Positions 1-7,965 are shown, counted from the stretch's first letter. The stretch is 24,389 bases of DNA from Coemansia sp. RSA 922 (GCA_027577415.1 JANBQS010000247.1:1-24389), one strand, 5' to 3'. Program-made: numbers and translations. Notes: generated by a model not told the origin, from the sequence alone.

Positions 1-1172
1 ATCTTGGCCAACTCCAAAACTCTCTCCACACGAGCTCCGTCGATACCCCGCGATTTCACAAGATTGACCAGCAACAGGTGCGTGTCAGTACCGCCCGTCA
101 CTAATTGGTATTTGCGGTCAATGAGTGATTGCGAGAATGCCTGAGCGTTGCTAAGTACTTGGGCCTGGTACTCTTTGAACTCTGGTGACTGCGCTTGTTT
201 GAGTGCAACGGAAAGCGCAGCAATCGTGTGGTTGTGCGGTCCGCCCTGGTGTCCCGGAAACACAGACTGGTTAATAGGCTTCTCCAGATCGTACATAGTG
301 TCGACGCCCTTTTTGTTGGTGCTACGCACTCCACGACGGAAGAATATCATGGCGCCTCGAGGTCCCCTCAATGACTTGTGCGTAGTCGTCGTTACTACGT
401 CAGCATAGGCGAAGGGTGATTCGACGACGCCCGCAGCTACCAGACCCGAGATGTGAGCCATGTCGGCCATCAAATAGGCGCCAATAGAGTCGGCGATCTC
501 CCGCATCCTCTTATAATCGATATTGCGGGCATAAGCGCTAGCGCCAGCGACAATAATCTTTGGCCTAAACAGCTGTGCGGATTTAGCCAACGCGTCGTAA
601 TCGATGATGCCCGTGTCTTCGTTGCACTGGTACGGCAGGGTTTCAAAATACACCGACGAAAACGACACGCGCTTAGCGGGAGTCTGGAATCCATGTGACA
701 AGTGCCCGCCATGCGGCAAGTCCAAGCCCATCAGTCTGTCATGAGGCTTCATCAGTGCGCCATAGACGTACAAATTGGCAGGAGCACCGGACAACGACTG
801 CACGTTGACGCCCCATTTGAGTGGATCGAGACCAAATGTCTCTAGGGCCCGGGTTTGGCATAGGGTCTCTGACTGGTCGATATACTCGTTGCCGCCGTAG
901 TAACGGGCTCCGGGGTATCCCTCTGAGTACTTGTTTTGCATTACAGAGCCCAAAGCGTCCATTACCGCGCGGCTCGTAAAGTTCTCGCTGGGGATAAGAC
1001 AGATTCCAGAGCGCTGGCGCGATTTCTCTAGTTCGACGATCTTGAACATCTCGGGGTCCGCTGAAGATAACGGCTGGTTTAGAACACTTGCCGTCGATGC
1101 TTGGTAGCTGCGCTGCCCAGCCAAAAGGCGTATGGTCGTGCGCAAGTTGCGAGGAACGATAGTTTGTAACAT
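1..1172 (-). CDS. SHM1: Serine hydroxymethyltransferase, mitochondrial (3' part cut off by window edge)
   Basis: Converts serine and tetrahydrofolate to glycine and 5,10-methylene-THF using PLP; feeds one-carbon metabolism. 390 codons are open from the ATG at 1172 to the left edge, so about 100 C-terminal residues of a usual ~490 are missing. Visible family hallmarks include SENFTS, the YYGGNEYID block, ADMAHISGL, and [13 protein letters not shown] around residue 266, whose Lys (codon 377-375) is the PLP Schiff-base lysine; [12 protein letters not shown] follows. The first ~25 residues ([20 protein letters not shown]) are Arg-rich, lack acidic residues and are amphipathic, as in a mitochondrial presequence, so I assign the mitochondrial rather than the cytosolic isozyme. 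It is divergent from RIB7, with a 238-bp shared upstream region. Family assignment is very secure; the mitochondrial location is inferred. Confidence 0.96.
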   Translation of the reverse strand, partial: MLQTIVPRNLRTTIRLLAGQRSYQASTASVLNQPLSSADPEMFKIVELEKSRQRSGICLIPSENFTSRAVMDALGSVMQNKYSEGYPGARYYGGNEYIDQSETLCQTRALETFGLDPLKWGVNVQSLSGAPANLYVYGALMKPHDRLMGLDLPHGGHLSHGFQTPAKRVSFSSVYFETLPYQCNEDTGIIDYDALAKSAQLFRPKIIVAGASAYARNIDYKRMREIADSIGAYLMADMAHISGLVAAGVVESPFAYADVVTTTTHKSLRGPRGAMIFFRRGVRSTNKKGVDTMYDLEKPINQSVFPGHQGGPHNHTIAALSVALKQAQSPEFKEYQAQVLSNAQAFSQSLIDRKYQLVTGGTDTHLLLVNLVKSRGIDGARVERVLELAK

Positions 1173-1410
1173 TATTTTTTCGCGTAAATAAAAAAAAGAC
1201 AGATAAAGCTGGAGATGAAGAAGACGACCAAGAAACCTTTGTCTCGAACCTTTTTAAAAGGAGGAGGGGGAGGGTTTCTGAATGTATGCACCATCATTAT
1301 TTTTTTCCCACATGCCAAAAAAAGGGCGCGCGCACTTTTTGTCTCCACCGTGTAGAAAAAAAAATTGATAATTAGCGCCCCTATCTTTCTTTTCAGTATT
1401 CCCTGGTACC
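1173..1410. promoter_or_regulatory. Divergent promoter region SHM1 / RIB7
   Basis: These 238 bp separate two divergent starts. They contain several poly-A/poly-T tracts (about 1174-1198, 1310-1323 and 1356-1364), a G-rich run near 1260-1274 and a short GCGCGCGC stretch near 1326. Poly(dA:dT) tracts usually mark nucleosome-depleted fungal promoters. I see no clear TATA box for either gene. Confidence 0.5.
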
Positions 1411-2163
1411 ATGTGTGATCAAGCAGACGACTATAAGCACGCACAGACCTTTATTTCCAGACACCTGTCCAACGACCCAGACATAGATGGAATACAGGTA
1501 ACGCTGACTTATGCACAGAGCTTGGACGGCATGATTTCGCGCCAAGGTCAAGCTCTAGCCTTGAGTTCTCGAGCGTCTTTATTGATGACCCACAGGATGC
1601 GAGCCACCCACGATGCGATTCTCGTTGGTATCGGTACCGTACTCTGCGACAACCCGCAGCTGTCCGCCCGCCTACTACCCACCGGAGAACTACCCTGCCA
1701 CCCGCAGCCCGTAGTTCTGGACCCGATGCTGCGCACTCCAGTGGATGCCCGACTACTGACTGGGCCTAAAGACGACGCGGGCTTGAAGATGCCCTGGATT
1801 GTGGCAGGGCCCAATGCCGACCCAGGGAGACGTCGGTTGCTGGAACAGCTGGGTGCTACGGTGATCATGGTCAATGATGTGGATGACGAGGGTCGGCCGA
1901 GACTGGACAAAGTCGTAGGGGAGTTGGAGCGCAGAGGCGTGAGAACGCTGATGGTGGAGGGCGGCGCACAGATCATTAGAGCCTTTTTGAGGTCAGAGCG
2001 AATGGTCCATAAGCTCATCATTACTATAGCACCGGTCTATATCGGCTCTGCAGAAGGAGTGCCCGCCGTTGATACGGTCCTCCCGCATATTCGGCCACTT
2101 GCATATGAGCAATTTGGTTGTGACGTTGTCATGGTTGCCGATCTACCAAAAGTAATAAATTAA
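1411..2163 (+). CDS. RIB7: 2,5-diamino-6-ribosylamino-4(3H)-pyrimidinone 5'-phosphate reductase
   Basis: NADPH-dependent reductase of riboflavin synthesis: it reduces the ribosyl side chain of the pyrimidine intermediate to ribityl, in the fungal/archaeal order (reduction before deamination). The 250-aa length fits the stand-alone fungal enzyme, with no fused deaminase domain. Motifs of the RibD C-terminal/DHFR-like fold are present: YAQSLDGMIS at 34-43, the THRMRATHDAILVGIGT segment at 60-76 followed by DNPQLSARL, and VEGGAQIIRAFL at 182-193 for nucleotide binding. The ATG at 1411 is the first in-frame Met and gives a normal N-terminus with no targeting signal, so the protein should be cytosolic. 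The enzyme is found in fungi, plants and archaea but not animals. Single exon. No linked riboflavin gene is in view. Confidence 0.95.
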   Translation: MCDQADDYKHAQTFISRHLSNDPDIDGIQVTLTYAQSLDGMISRQGQALALSSRASLLMTHRMRATHDAILVGIGTVLCDNPQLSARLLPTGELPCHPQPVVLDPMLRTPVDARLLTGPKDDAGLKMPWIVAGPNADPGRRRLLEQLGATVIMVNDVDDEGRPRLDKVVGELERRGVRTLMVEGGAQIIRAFLRSERMVHKLIITIAPVYIGSAEGVPAVDTVLPHIRPLAYEQFGCDVVMVADLPKVIN

Positions 2164-2526
2164 TGCACTCGGCTTTGACAATATTGATGTGCATGCTTGG
2201 GACCAGACAATACGACTTTTTTTTTTTATACCTCATGCTCGGATATGCCATGTGTTATGCAAGGATAGCGGAAATAACAACCCTCGTGGTTGAAAAAATA
2301 AACGTCATTGTTTATCGTATAAGAGAATCTTCCATTCGGATGCTCAACACATGTTTGATCGACTTTGTCTGTTGACATGTTTGAGTTTCAGAACTATATA
2401 AAACGGTCCAGACAGTGACCCCCCTTTTTTTTAATTCTGTGTGCAATACCCCGAGTCCATTTTTTTTACACCACCTCCCTCTCTCCCCTCTTTTCTTTTA
2501 CAGCTGGTCTGTATAACTTCCTTATA
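2164..2526 (+). promoter_or_regulatory. Intergenic region with promoter of the secreted proline-rich gene
   Basis: A strong TATA box, TATATAAAA, lies at 2395-2403, 124 bp before the ATG at 2527. A pyrimidine-rich stretch follows (about 2425-2503, runs of T and CCTCCCTCTCTCCCC), typical of highly expressed fungal genes just upstream of or around the transcription start. The first part holds an open frame that overlaps the RIB7 stop codon (TAATG), but I do not regard it as a gene. Confidence 0.6.
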
Positions 2527-2994
2527 ATGAACCTGTCCTTGTTTACCATCTTCTTTACTCTTTGCCACTTTGTTCTCGGCGCCCCAGTCGAACAAGTAAC
2601 ACCGCTAGGCCCACTGACCAACTACCAAATCGTCGTACCCAAGGGCGATGGTACATATAGTACTTTGCCACCATGGCAGATTAACGAATATACTCGTAAC
2701 TTTATGCGTTACTGGAATGCTATGATTCGCCCTGGTCATGGTGGTCAGAATAAGCCTGGACGCAAGCCTAATAAGCCCGCTGAGGAATTGCCGACTATCG
2801 AGGCTCCCAAGGTCCCAACTAATGTTCCGTTGCCAAAGGCTCCCGATACGCCAATATTCTCGACGCGCCCGATGGAATTGCCTACTATTGTCGCTCCTAG
2901 CGTTCCTACTCCCGTGTATCCACCTAACGACCCGTCTCCACCTTTGTTCACTACCTATGCACCCTCTGAGCTGTGGACCAAAGTTTTCCCTTAA
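2527..2994 (+). CDS. Small secreted proline-rich protein with two 30-residue repeats
   Basis: Unknown function. The 155-aa protein starts with a clear signal peptide: MNLSLFTIFFTLCHFVLG, hydrophobic, with likely cleavage before APVEQV. Residues 20-70 form an aromatic-rich region (PPWQINEYTRNFMRYW), then a basic stretch HGGQNKPGRKPNK, then two tandem 30-residue units at 87-116 and 117-146. Both units begin ELPTI.AP.VPT.V and end with P..FTT- or FST-like residues. There is no transmembrane segment after the signal and no cysteine in the mature chain, so disulfide-stabilised effector folds are excluded. The strong TATA box and CT-rich leader suggest good expression. A cell-wall or extracellular matrix protein, or a secreted effector, are the possibilities. 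The start is the only Met giving a signal peptide. Confidence 0.8.
   Translation: MNLSLFTIFFTLCHFVLGAPVEQVTPLGPLTNYQIVVPKGDGTYSTLPPWQINEYTRNFMRYWNAMIRPGHGGQNKPGRKPNKPAEELPTIEAPKVPTNVPLPKAPDTPIFSTRPMELPTIVAPSVPTPVYPPNDPSPPLFTTYAPSELWTKVFP
2785..2964 (+). repeat. Two tandem 90-bp coding repeats in the secreted protein
   Basis: Unit 1 is 2785-2874 and unit 2 is 2875-2964, each encoding exactly 30 residues in the same frame. Shared positions include ELPTI, AP, VPT, P..P and F.T. DNA identity is clearly lower at third positions, so this is an old duplication kept in frame. Confidence 0.8.
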
Positions 2995-3441
2995 TGATAT
3001 TTTTTTTATTTATTAGTCTACTAGTAAAAAAAATTATCAACAGTACACACTTTCTCATTTATTCATGACCAATAAATTGATCCGAGAAATTGGGCTCTCT
3101 ATCTTTATTAACACATGTTATCCACAGCTAGCATTTACGCTGACTCGACATGACAAATGACAATTCACTCTACCACTCTTTCAAGTTAAACGTTTATTTA
3201 GAAGTATATTAGATAGGTTAGCTAGGCGCTAACGAGTAGTGGGTATCCACCCACCAACCCTGCAAGTGGCCAGAGCTATGTTCAAGTTTAGCCAGGGGGT
3301 AAGGAAAGAGAGGCAGCGCCTTGTTATTTATTTAAACTCTTATAAAACTAAATGAATTTCATGTCTGAAAAGGGCAAAACCCACTGTGAGAGCAGCAGAT
3401 TGCTAATCGAGTTTATATGTGACTACATATAATCACTCATA
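2995..3441. other. Convergent intergenic region, no gene seen
   Basis: This AT-rich 447-bp stretch lies between the ends of the secreted-protein gene and gene A, which converge here. It holds T-rich runs suitable for 3'-end formation near 2998-3013. I see no open frame of note, RNA gene or repeat copy. Confidence 0.5.
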
Positions 3442-3834
3442 CTAATAGTAGCTGGGGCCATATTTTATACGGTTATAATGTAGTGTCAGACTCTGAACAT
3501 CTTCATACAGATGTGCATTAATATAATCATAGGACATCTTAGCCTTAATTAGACCTTCTTCAGTACCAAAATATAAACATGTATCATCTTTTCTACCAAC
3601 CGCGTTCGATGGATCATAGAGTATACACCCATCCGGCGTGATGTCTAGGATAATTTCATAAGTATATCCTTTACTTTTAATAGCATCCTTTAGTTTTTCC
3701 ATTGCCTCTTTAGCTGTCATTCCCTCTGCTTTAACACTTTCGACAACTACCAGGCAATCCTCGCCACCCTTAGGGCCCATGCCATAGATAATACCACTAA
3801 AAATTTTAGGAAAGATGTAGGTAACTTCACTCAT
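3442..3834 (-). CDS. Unknown small protein 'A' (130 aa), paralogue of gene B at 17588
   Basis: I do not recognise this family. It is a 130-aa soluble protein without signal peptide or membrane segment. It has a mixed alpha/beta look: hydrophobic strands around LVVVESV and YEIILDI, a helix TAKEAMEKLKDAIKSKG at about 39-55, and a C-terminal block CLYFGTEEGL...MSYDYI. That block aligns with IFFGSEEELTHAMNATYD in gene B, the other small gene with this promoter; overall identity is low (my eye estimate is 20-25%). A GG followed by strands and an A...L helix also align. The promoter (TATAAAAA at 3922-3915 on the minus strand, 80 bp before the ATG) is nearly identical to B's. The frame is intact, with Lys/Glu-rich, gene-like composition. 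A rapidly diverging accessory family is the best reading; function is unknown. Confidence 0.7.
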   Translation of the reverse strand: MSEVTYIFPKIFSGIIYGMGPKGGEDCLVVVESVKAEGMTAKEAMEKLKDAIKSKGYTYEIILDITPDGCILYDPSNAVGRKDDTCLYFGTEEGLIKAKMSYDYINAHLYEDVQSLTLHYNRIKYGPSYY

Positions 3835-3914
3835 CGTTAAAATAATAATTTGATAGAGAAGTGAGAAGTGTTTGGTAGATGTTTTGAAGGAAACAAGAGG
3901 TGGTCACAGCCGGC

Positions 3915-3922
3915 TTTTTATA
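3915..3922 (-). promoter_or_regulatory. TATA box of gene A
   Basis: TATAAAAA on the minus strand, inside a 21-bp block (3908-3928) that is also present in front of gene B. It lies 80 bp upstream of gene A's ATG. Confidence 0.75.
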
Positions 3923-4000
3923 GCAGAAAAAAAGGAGAAAATCCCCCCGTTTGCTGTAGGAAAAACCAGAGAAGGTGAAAGAGCCAAAGGAATTGGGAAA

Positions 4001-4470
4001 GGCCAATTTTTTCTTTACATCAAAGGACATACGTCATGGCCTAATTGAATTGCGGGACTTTCAAAGTGCTGTTTCTTTTTATAACAGCTTGCTATGTGCA
4101 TCCTGCTTCCCTTCATCGTCATCAACAGCGGTGAAGCTAGAAAATGAAATCATTAATATACTTTGCCTCAAAGGACATGTCCCAGGTTGTAGACTGCAAA
4201 ACTTATTACCTGTCGTCATGTTTTGCATTCAACTGTCCTTTGCACACTTTTCTTTTTTTTTTTTTCTTTGCCGAATGCGAGTAAGCAGAACAACGGGGAA
4301 GGCTATTTTCTTTGTTTCAAAGAACACGCGTCATAGGCAAGTTTTCCGAATTGGCATGCTCGCTTTCTGCTTTTTATGTGCATCCTGCTCTTCTTTCTTG
4401 TCGCCAACTGAGAAAGAGCCACCAAATGACATCATTATTTTCCTGTTTTCTTTGAAGCAAAGAAACATGC
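4001..4470. repeat. Diverged tandem duplication (~297-bp period) in the promoter of gene A
   Basis: The segment 4001-4186 resembles 4299-4470. Both begin GGCCAAT or GGCTAT + TTTCTTT and run through (A/G)CGTCAT, a TATGTGCATCCTGCT box and a GA.ATCATTA-like box to a CTTTG palindrome. The matching plus-strand reading frame (to 4646) is broken in the second module copy, so the similarity is DNA-level and not a conserved protein. Confidence 0.55.
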
Positions 4471-4502
4471 AATATATAGGTGACTTGCACTTTGCCTCAG
4501 AG
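4013..4502 (-). promoter_or_regulatory. Array of palindromic CTTTG-N3-CAAAG elements upstream of gene A
   Basis: Five 13-bp sites: CTTTACATCAAAG (4013-4025), CTTTGCCTCAAAG (4161-4173), CTTTGTTTCAAAG (4310-4322), CTTTGAAGCAAAG (4450-4462) and a degenerate CTTTGCCTCAGAG (4490-4502). The first four are spaced 148, 149 and 140 bp. Each is followed on the plus strand by a purine-rich AC/ACA-type flank (GGACAT, GGACAT, GAACAC, GAAACA). Sites 1 and 3 are also followed by [AG]CGTCAT. The array partly stems from a ~297-bp tandem duplication, but the palindrome is better kept than its surroundings. All sites recur in the copy before gene B. This is probably a set of binding sites for a dimeric regulator; that role is inferred. 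Confidence 0.55.
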
Positions 4503-4758
4503 CTGGCTAAGCTCCTCACTCGGCATTTTCTCCTGCTTCTAGGGATGTTCGCCCCTGCTAGGTTGCAGCCAGAGCTGATATTTTTGCCATTGTTATTCTC
4601 CTCCCTTGTTTGTGAAAATAAGATTTTGCTGCCACACCTACCTTAGCTAGTTCTTGGCTGGCGTCAACAAGGCCTTTGTTAGTTAGCTGTTATTTGATCT
4701 ATGGAGCTTGGAGTCGTTTCCAGACAAAACATGAATAAGGTGATTAAACAACATGGCT

Positions 4759-6100
4759 CTAATAGCGGTTGGTCCCATGTGTCTGAGGACGACTTGTCAT
4801 TTTCCACTTCCTCGTAGTCAAAGTTTCTGAAGCCGCATCCTACTTACGTTTCTTTAAAGGATGAACGCTCTGCTCAGCCCTGACTACCGTAGGAGATCCA
4901 GTTGTTCTCAGAGCCACAAGTGCATCCCTTCTGTGCTGCTCCACTATGCGTAGAAGTTTCGCCACAATCTCTTCCTCAAAGTCGTCATGCCAGATAAGTG
5001 TGGGTCATGTAAGTCCAGTGAATGGCATGGGTCGCGTCTTCCAAACTTGACCCAAGCTCGGGTCAAGAAAAATAACATTCTATATATCAACCACCAGCCG
5101 ACGGGGTCATTCCTCTTGTGATGTCATTGAATTGGTACAGTGTCCAAGTGAGAGCACTTTTCGTTGGCGGCAATGAGCAGGTCAGATGAATTCCACGACT
5201 TGGTGGGAGGACGGCAGTAATGTCTGTTTGGGCATGCATCTCGCTCTGCCTGGCTAATGCCAAATGTACCCGACACGCATATAGTGTATATCAGGCCATC
5301 CATATCATCAAAAAAGTGTCTTGGCCCTGTGCGTGCACCCTTCTGAGTTTATTAAGTGTCTGGGGATCTAACAGGCGCTCCAAGCTGCGATTGGATTGGG
5401 GGAGCATCATCTCGGGCACTTGCCAACGAAGCTTCTTGGTCTCCCTGAGAGAAATTGGAAAATCGACCTTGGCCAAGATGCTGTCCACTATCAACTGTGG
5501 TAATCTGCAAAATGGTTCATATGCCAAGACATCTGCAAAGTACCAACCTTGCTGCTGTAGCGGCGCAATCTCTGTCGACGGAATGCGCGTACTAGGATCC
5601 ACAAAGTAAAATGTAAGCATCTTGCAATGGCCAGGCTTGGTCTTATCAGCTAGCTTGAGTTTAGGCATTTTGTACTGGTATGTGTTGGGGAACACCAGGC
5701 ACCGCCCATCTTTAATGTCAACACTGCCTAGCTCCTGTGATGCAAATTCACCGTCCTCCAATCGGTCTTGCTCTATACCATACGCTTTGACTACCGAATT
5801 GATGTCAAATTGTTTGGCCTCAAAATCCCAGCAACAAAGCACCTCGCGGAATCGCAGACTACTTGTCATGATGTTGGCCATGTCGTAGAAGTATATTCCG
5901 GTGGCAATGATGCACTTATTGTTCAAGCCCTCCAACTTCCTGTCCTTGTCGTCATAGATAGGCCACTTTGAATTCAGCTCAATATTGGTCATCTTGAAAA
6001 CAGCCTGCAGTTGCCGCCCACGGAGCTTATAGGGACTGACAGTGCATGTAGGCACAATGAATGGCTCAGGTGGCAGATCCACATACGATATGTCTTTTTT
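4759..6100 (-). pseudogene. Decayed DUF4246 gene, copy 1 (N-terminus missing, frameshifted tail)
   Basis: DUF4246 is a fungal family of usually >500 aa with no settled function; I believe it carries conserved His residues suggestive of an Fe/2-oxoglutarate-type fold. Here one frame (6100-5291, about 270 codons, entered from a stop at 6103-6101 with no ATG) covers only the C-terminal half. Recognisable parts are YKLRGRQLQAVFKMTNI, IIATGIYFYD, GRCLVFPNTYQ, LADKTKPGH and a FPISLRETKKLRW tail. The family's WHVEG and YQHR histidines are replaced (DRKLEG, YQYK). A one-base loss after the T6 run (5311-5316) truncates the frame relative to copy 2. In the shifted frame the protein continues to a stop at 5126-5124, and homology to copy 2 goes on to a stop at 4761-4759 with further stops inside. 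The zinc-finger gene begins just upstream, so the N-terminal half is gone. Confidence 0.8.
5046..5067. repeat. 8-bp perfect hairpin within the DUF4246 relic
   Basis: CTTGACCC (5046-5053) and GGGTCAAG (5060-5067) form an 8-bp stem around a 6-nt loop. Copy 2 keeps a 7-bp stem but has a longer loop (about 16299-16331). It sits in the non-open gap between two conserved frames, perhaps a former intron. Confidence 0.5.
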
Positions 6101-6358
6101 TCAAGTCTTAAGCTCCTCCTAGTATTTGTAATATAAACTTTGACTACATTCTTTCTCAGGTTTGCCATACTTGCGGAACTATCACTGGCATATGTGGCTA
6201 CTGTTAGTTGTAAAAGGTATTGGCTTGTACATGTTAGGTATATAGATATATGTGGTGTAGGGTAGTTAGTATTGCTATTAGGGAAGTACACTACAAAGTA
6301 TTACACTACGCCTAACTGCCTTCTGACCTGTAGCCTTGCAAGACGTGGTTTACTGGAA

Positions 6359-6508
6359 CTAGTCAGAGCTAGGGTCAGAGTCAACATAATGAATTTCATC
6401 GAAGTGTTCATTGTAGGCCTCGACTGTATCAAAAGTGGCATTACAGCGTAGACACTGAAAGTTGGTGGTGTCTGTCGTATCAACCTCGACCTGATTCAAA
6501 AAGAGCAT
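6359..6508 (-). CDS. Single C2H2 zinc-finger microprotein (49 aa), paralogue 1
   Basis: This 49-aa frame runs from ATG 6508-6506 to TAG 6361-6359. It encodes one C2H2 finger: FQCLRCNATFDTVEAYNEHFDEIH, that is C-x2-C-x12-H-x4-H, at residues ~17-40, with an acidic tail YVDSDPSSD. The N-terminal part, MLFLNQVEVDTTDTTN, has no targeting signal. It matches a second 46-aa protein 633 bp away on the same strand, sharing C..CN..FDT.E....H....H and an acidic/Ser tail. Two independent copies retaining all zinc ligands argue strongly that both are real genes despite their size. A TATA-like CTTTATAC lies about 60 bp upstream (near 6565-6572). Possible roles are nucleic-acid or protein binding, or a small regulator; none is shown. 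Confidence 0.72.
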   Translation of the reverse strand: MLFLNQVEVDTTDTTNFQCLRCNATFDTVEAYNEHFDEIHYVDSDPSSD

Positions 6509-7140
6509 AGTCAAATATTTTGAGTATTTGGTAGTAGAACGAAAGATATTGGTAAATAATGTGGTAGTATAAAGTGCAAGGCGCCTTTTGTAAGAAAAAT
6601 CCTTACCAAAGACACATTTTATAGGACAAATAGGATAATAGCATTTGCTTTAAAAGGAACATTAGATAATTGTAATCTCTTATGTGAGTCTTGCTATTGT
6701 GTGACAGTGGGGTTTTTGCAATTAAAAAGAGGTCTTTTATCGTGTTTGACATTGCTCCAATATGGCTCGTGCATGTGCCAAAGACAAGTCATCGCAATAC
6801 AATTGTATGTATATTGTCATGAGACCATCCGCTTTAAAGGAAGGTAAAAGACAATAATAGCAAAACTTATCTATTGTATAGAGAACCACACCACACAGAG
6901 GTCTTGACTACTCGTTGTTATCCATACGAAACGCCACCAATTAAAGAAAATAGGTAGAGAGATGATGGCAATTATGCTGTTGTTTTTCTCTGCGGCTAAC
7001 ACAGACATGTGATACAATAGCACAGTACAACTGTTGAATTAATGTTTTTTTTGTAAAAAGTAGGGGTTATTGTATTGATTAATATCTAAACATTGTACCT
7101 AATGCTCTGACCAGTTACATTGGACAACACGTTATTAAGC
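6509..7140. other. Intergenic region between the two zinc-finger genes
   Basis: 632 bp, AT-rich. It should contain the promoter of the 49-aa gene and the 3' end of the 46-aa gene. A plus-strand frame of 31 codons begins at about 6762 but has no recognisable features. The word CTTTAAA(A)GGAA occurs twice (near 6648 and 6832). No RNA gene or repeat copy recognised. Confidence 0.45.
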
Positions 7141-7281
7141 TCATGACGAGGTATTATAGTGAGCATCATCCGCATGCACTTGCTCGAGATGGGCATAAAA
7201 CTCTTCGTAAGTATCGAATTCCTCGTTACAGTTATTGCACCTGGCTTCCCAAGATGTGCTTGCTGATTCGACTTCAGCCAT
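7141..7281 (-). CDS. Single C2H2 zinc-finger microprotein (46 aa), paralogue 2
   Basis: I start this gene at the ATG 7281-7279, an internal Met of a longer open frame, because the extension upstream (to 7443) has no match in the paralogue and reads like leader DNA. The 46-aa product is MAEVESASTSWEA followed by one finger, RCNNCNEEFDTYEEFYAHLEQVH (C-x2-C-x12-H-x4-H), and the tail ADDAHYNTSS. It shares CN..FDT.E with the 49-aa neighbour 633 bp downstream in the same orientation, so they are a tandem duplicate pair. The whole protein is acidic outside the finger, unusual for a DNA-binding finger and more suggestive of a protein or RNA contact. A CACTTTAT word lies about 50-60 bp upstream of both ATGs. 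Confidence 0.72.
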   Translation of the reverse strand: MAEVESASTSWEARCNNCNEEFDTYEEFYAHLEQVHADDAHYNTSS

Positions 7282-7965
7282 ATTCGAGGAATGCGTAGAT
7301 AAAAAAATTGGAGTGTATAGGCAGGCGAAATAAAGTGTGTAGTAATGAATGAGGCGAGAGTCGTATCTAAGTATTTCTTTCATGTCAATTTGCACCCTTT
7401 TTAAAGACAAAATTTGACAGCAGCGCTTGAAAAAAAGTGACAACCTTGTTTCACAATCACATGTTCAAATTTGGCTGTGGTGGAAGTCAGCTACATGCAT
7501 TAATTGCCAAAACCTCTATGACTATTGTACTTAAACTTGCTCTCCCATGTGACTCCTACTGTCTTTGACCAATTGTTTATCATGATTTCATCTAAATACG
7601 AGTCAAGACAAATAGAGCAAGGGAGAGACAGGGCCAAACAACTTGTTCATATAGAAGCCGCGTGATATGAGGGAGATGGCCGACATAAATTACCTGCAAA
7701 TGCATGCCAAGGACAGACATGAATTAATCAGCAAGTTTTAATAAATTAATTGGTCAGCCAACAGCACTTGCCCTCTGGAGCCCTGCGGTAGATAAGCGCA
7801 AGAAACTAAGAAATAAATTCGCGCGGTCTAGTCCATGATAGGCCGAGTGGTTGCCATAAGCTGGAGGCATTAATAATCGCCGTATTTATTAGCCCGTCTT
7901 TCCTGGGCTCAAGAAAAATAAAAAGTTAGACCATCTTTTTTCACTCTGTTCTATTTTCTTGTATA
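7282..7965. other. Divergent intergenic region, zinc-finger gene / HIBCH-like gene
   Basis: 684 bp with poly-A/T tracts. A short stretch around 7839-7852 (AGGCCGAGTGGTT) resembles a tRNA A box, and AGCCC/GGGCT forms a 5-bp stem nearby (7890-7911), but no complete tRNA folds. No open frame is convincing. Confidence 0.45.

Larger units (their letters stand above)
3868..5419 (-). repeat. Inverted duplicated module, copy 1
   Basis: This 1.55-kb segment matches 15943-17531 in reverse orientation, with roughly 90% identity in the stretches I aligned by eye (for example 5100-5320 against 16035-16260). Read on the minus strand it runs: DUF4246 tail relic, a conserved stop-terminated exon-like frame, the palindrome-bearing promoter region, TATA box, and the start of the 5' leader of gene A. 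Homology ends outward at 3868 (GTGTTTGGTAGAT) and inward at 5419 (GGGCAC). Copy 2 carries about 40 extra bases near 17395-17435. No terminal inverted repeats or target-site duplications are evident at the edges. Confidence 0.85.

Noticed and set aside
2163..2375. 70-codon frame starting on the RIB7 stop codon (TAATG)
   Set aside because: Coupled start/stop overlap is a bacterial feature and this is a fungal genome. The peptide is Cys/Met/Tyr-rich with no recognisable pattern and the frame covers the next gene's promoter.
3975..4646. 223-codon plus-strand frame in the promoter of gene A with internal repeats (TGKA.FF..SK..RH)
   Set aside because: The matching region in module copy 2 is frameshifted and interrupted, so the frame is not conserved. 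The repeats are explained by the DNA-level tandem duplication carrying the palindromes. The composition (long Phe/Leu/Ser runs from T-rich DNA) is not gene-like.
6101..6291. Minus-strand frame upstream of the DUF4246 relic (MANLRKNVVKVYITNTRRSLRLEKK), joinable at an A7 run
   Set aside because: A shift in the A7 run would fuse it to the relic, but the sequence does not convincingly match the family's N-terminal part. I leave it unassigned.
7282..7443. N-terminal extension of the 46-aa zinc-finger protein
   Set aside because: It is in frame, but the residues come from AT-rich leader DNA and have no counterpart in the paralogue, which starts just before its finger.
7832..7915. Possible tRNA gene (A-box-like AGGCCGAGTGGTT and an AGCCC/GGGCT stem)
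   Set aside because: No proper acceptor stem, anticodon arm or B box (GGTTCGANTCC) can be placed at tRNA spacing. At most a tRNA-derived fossil.
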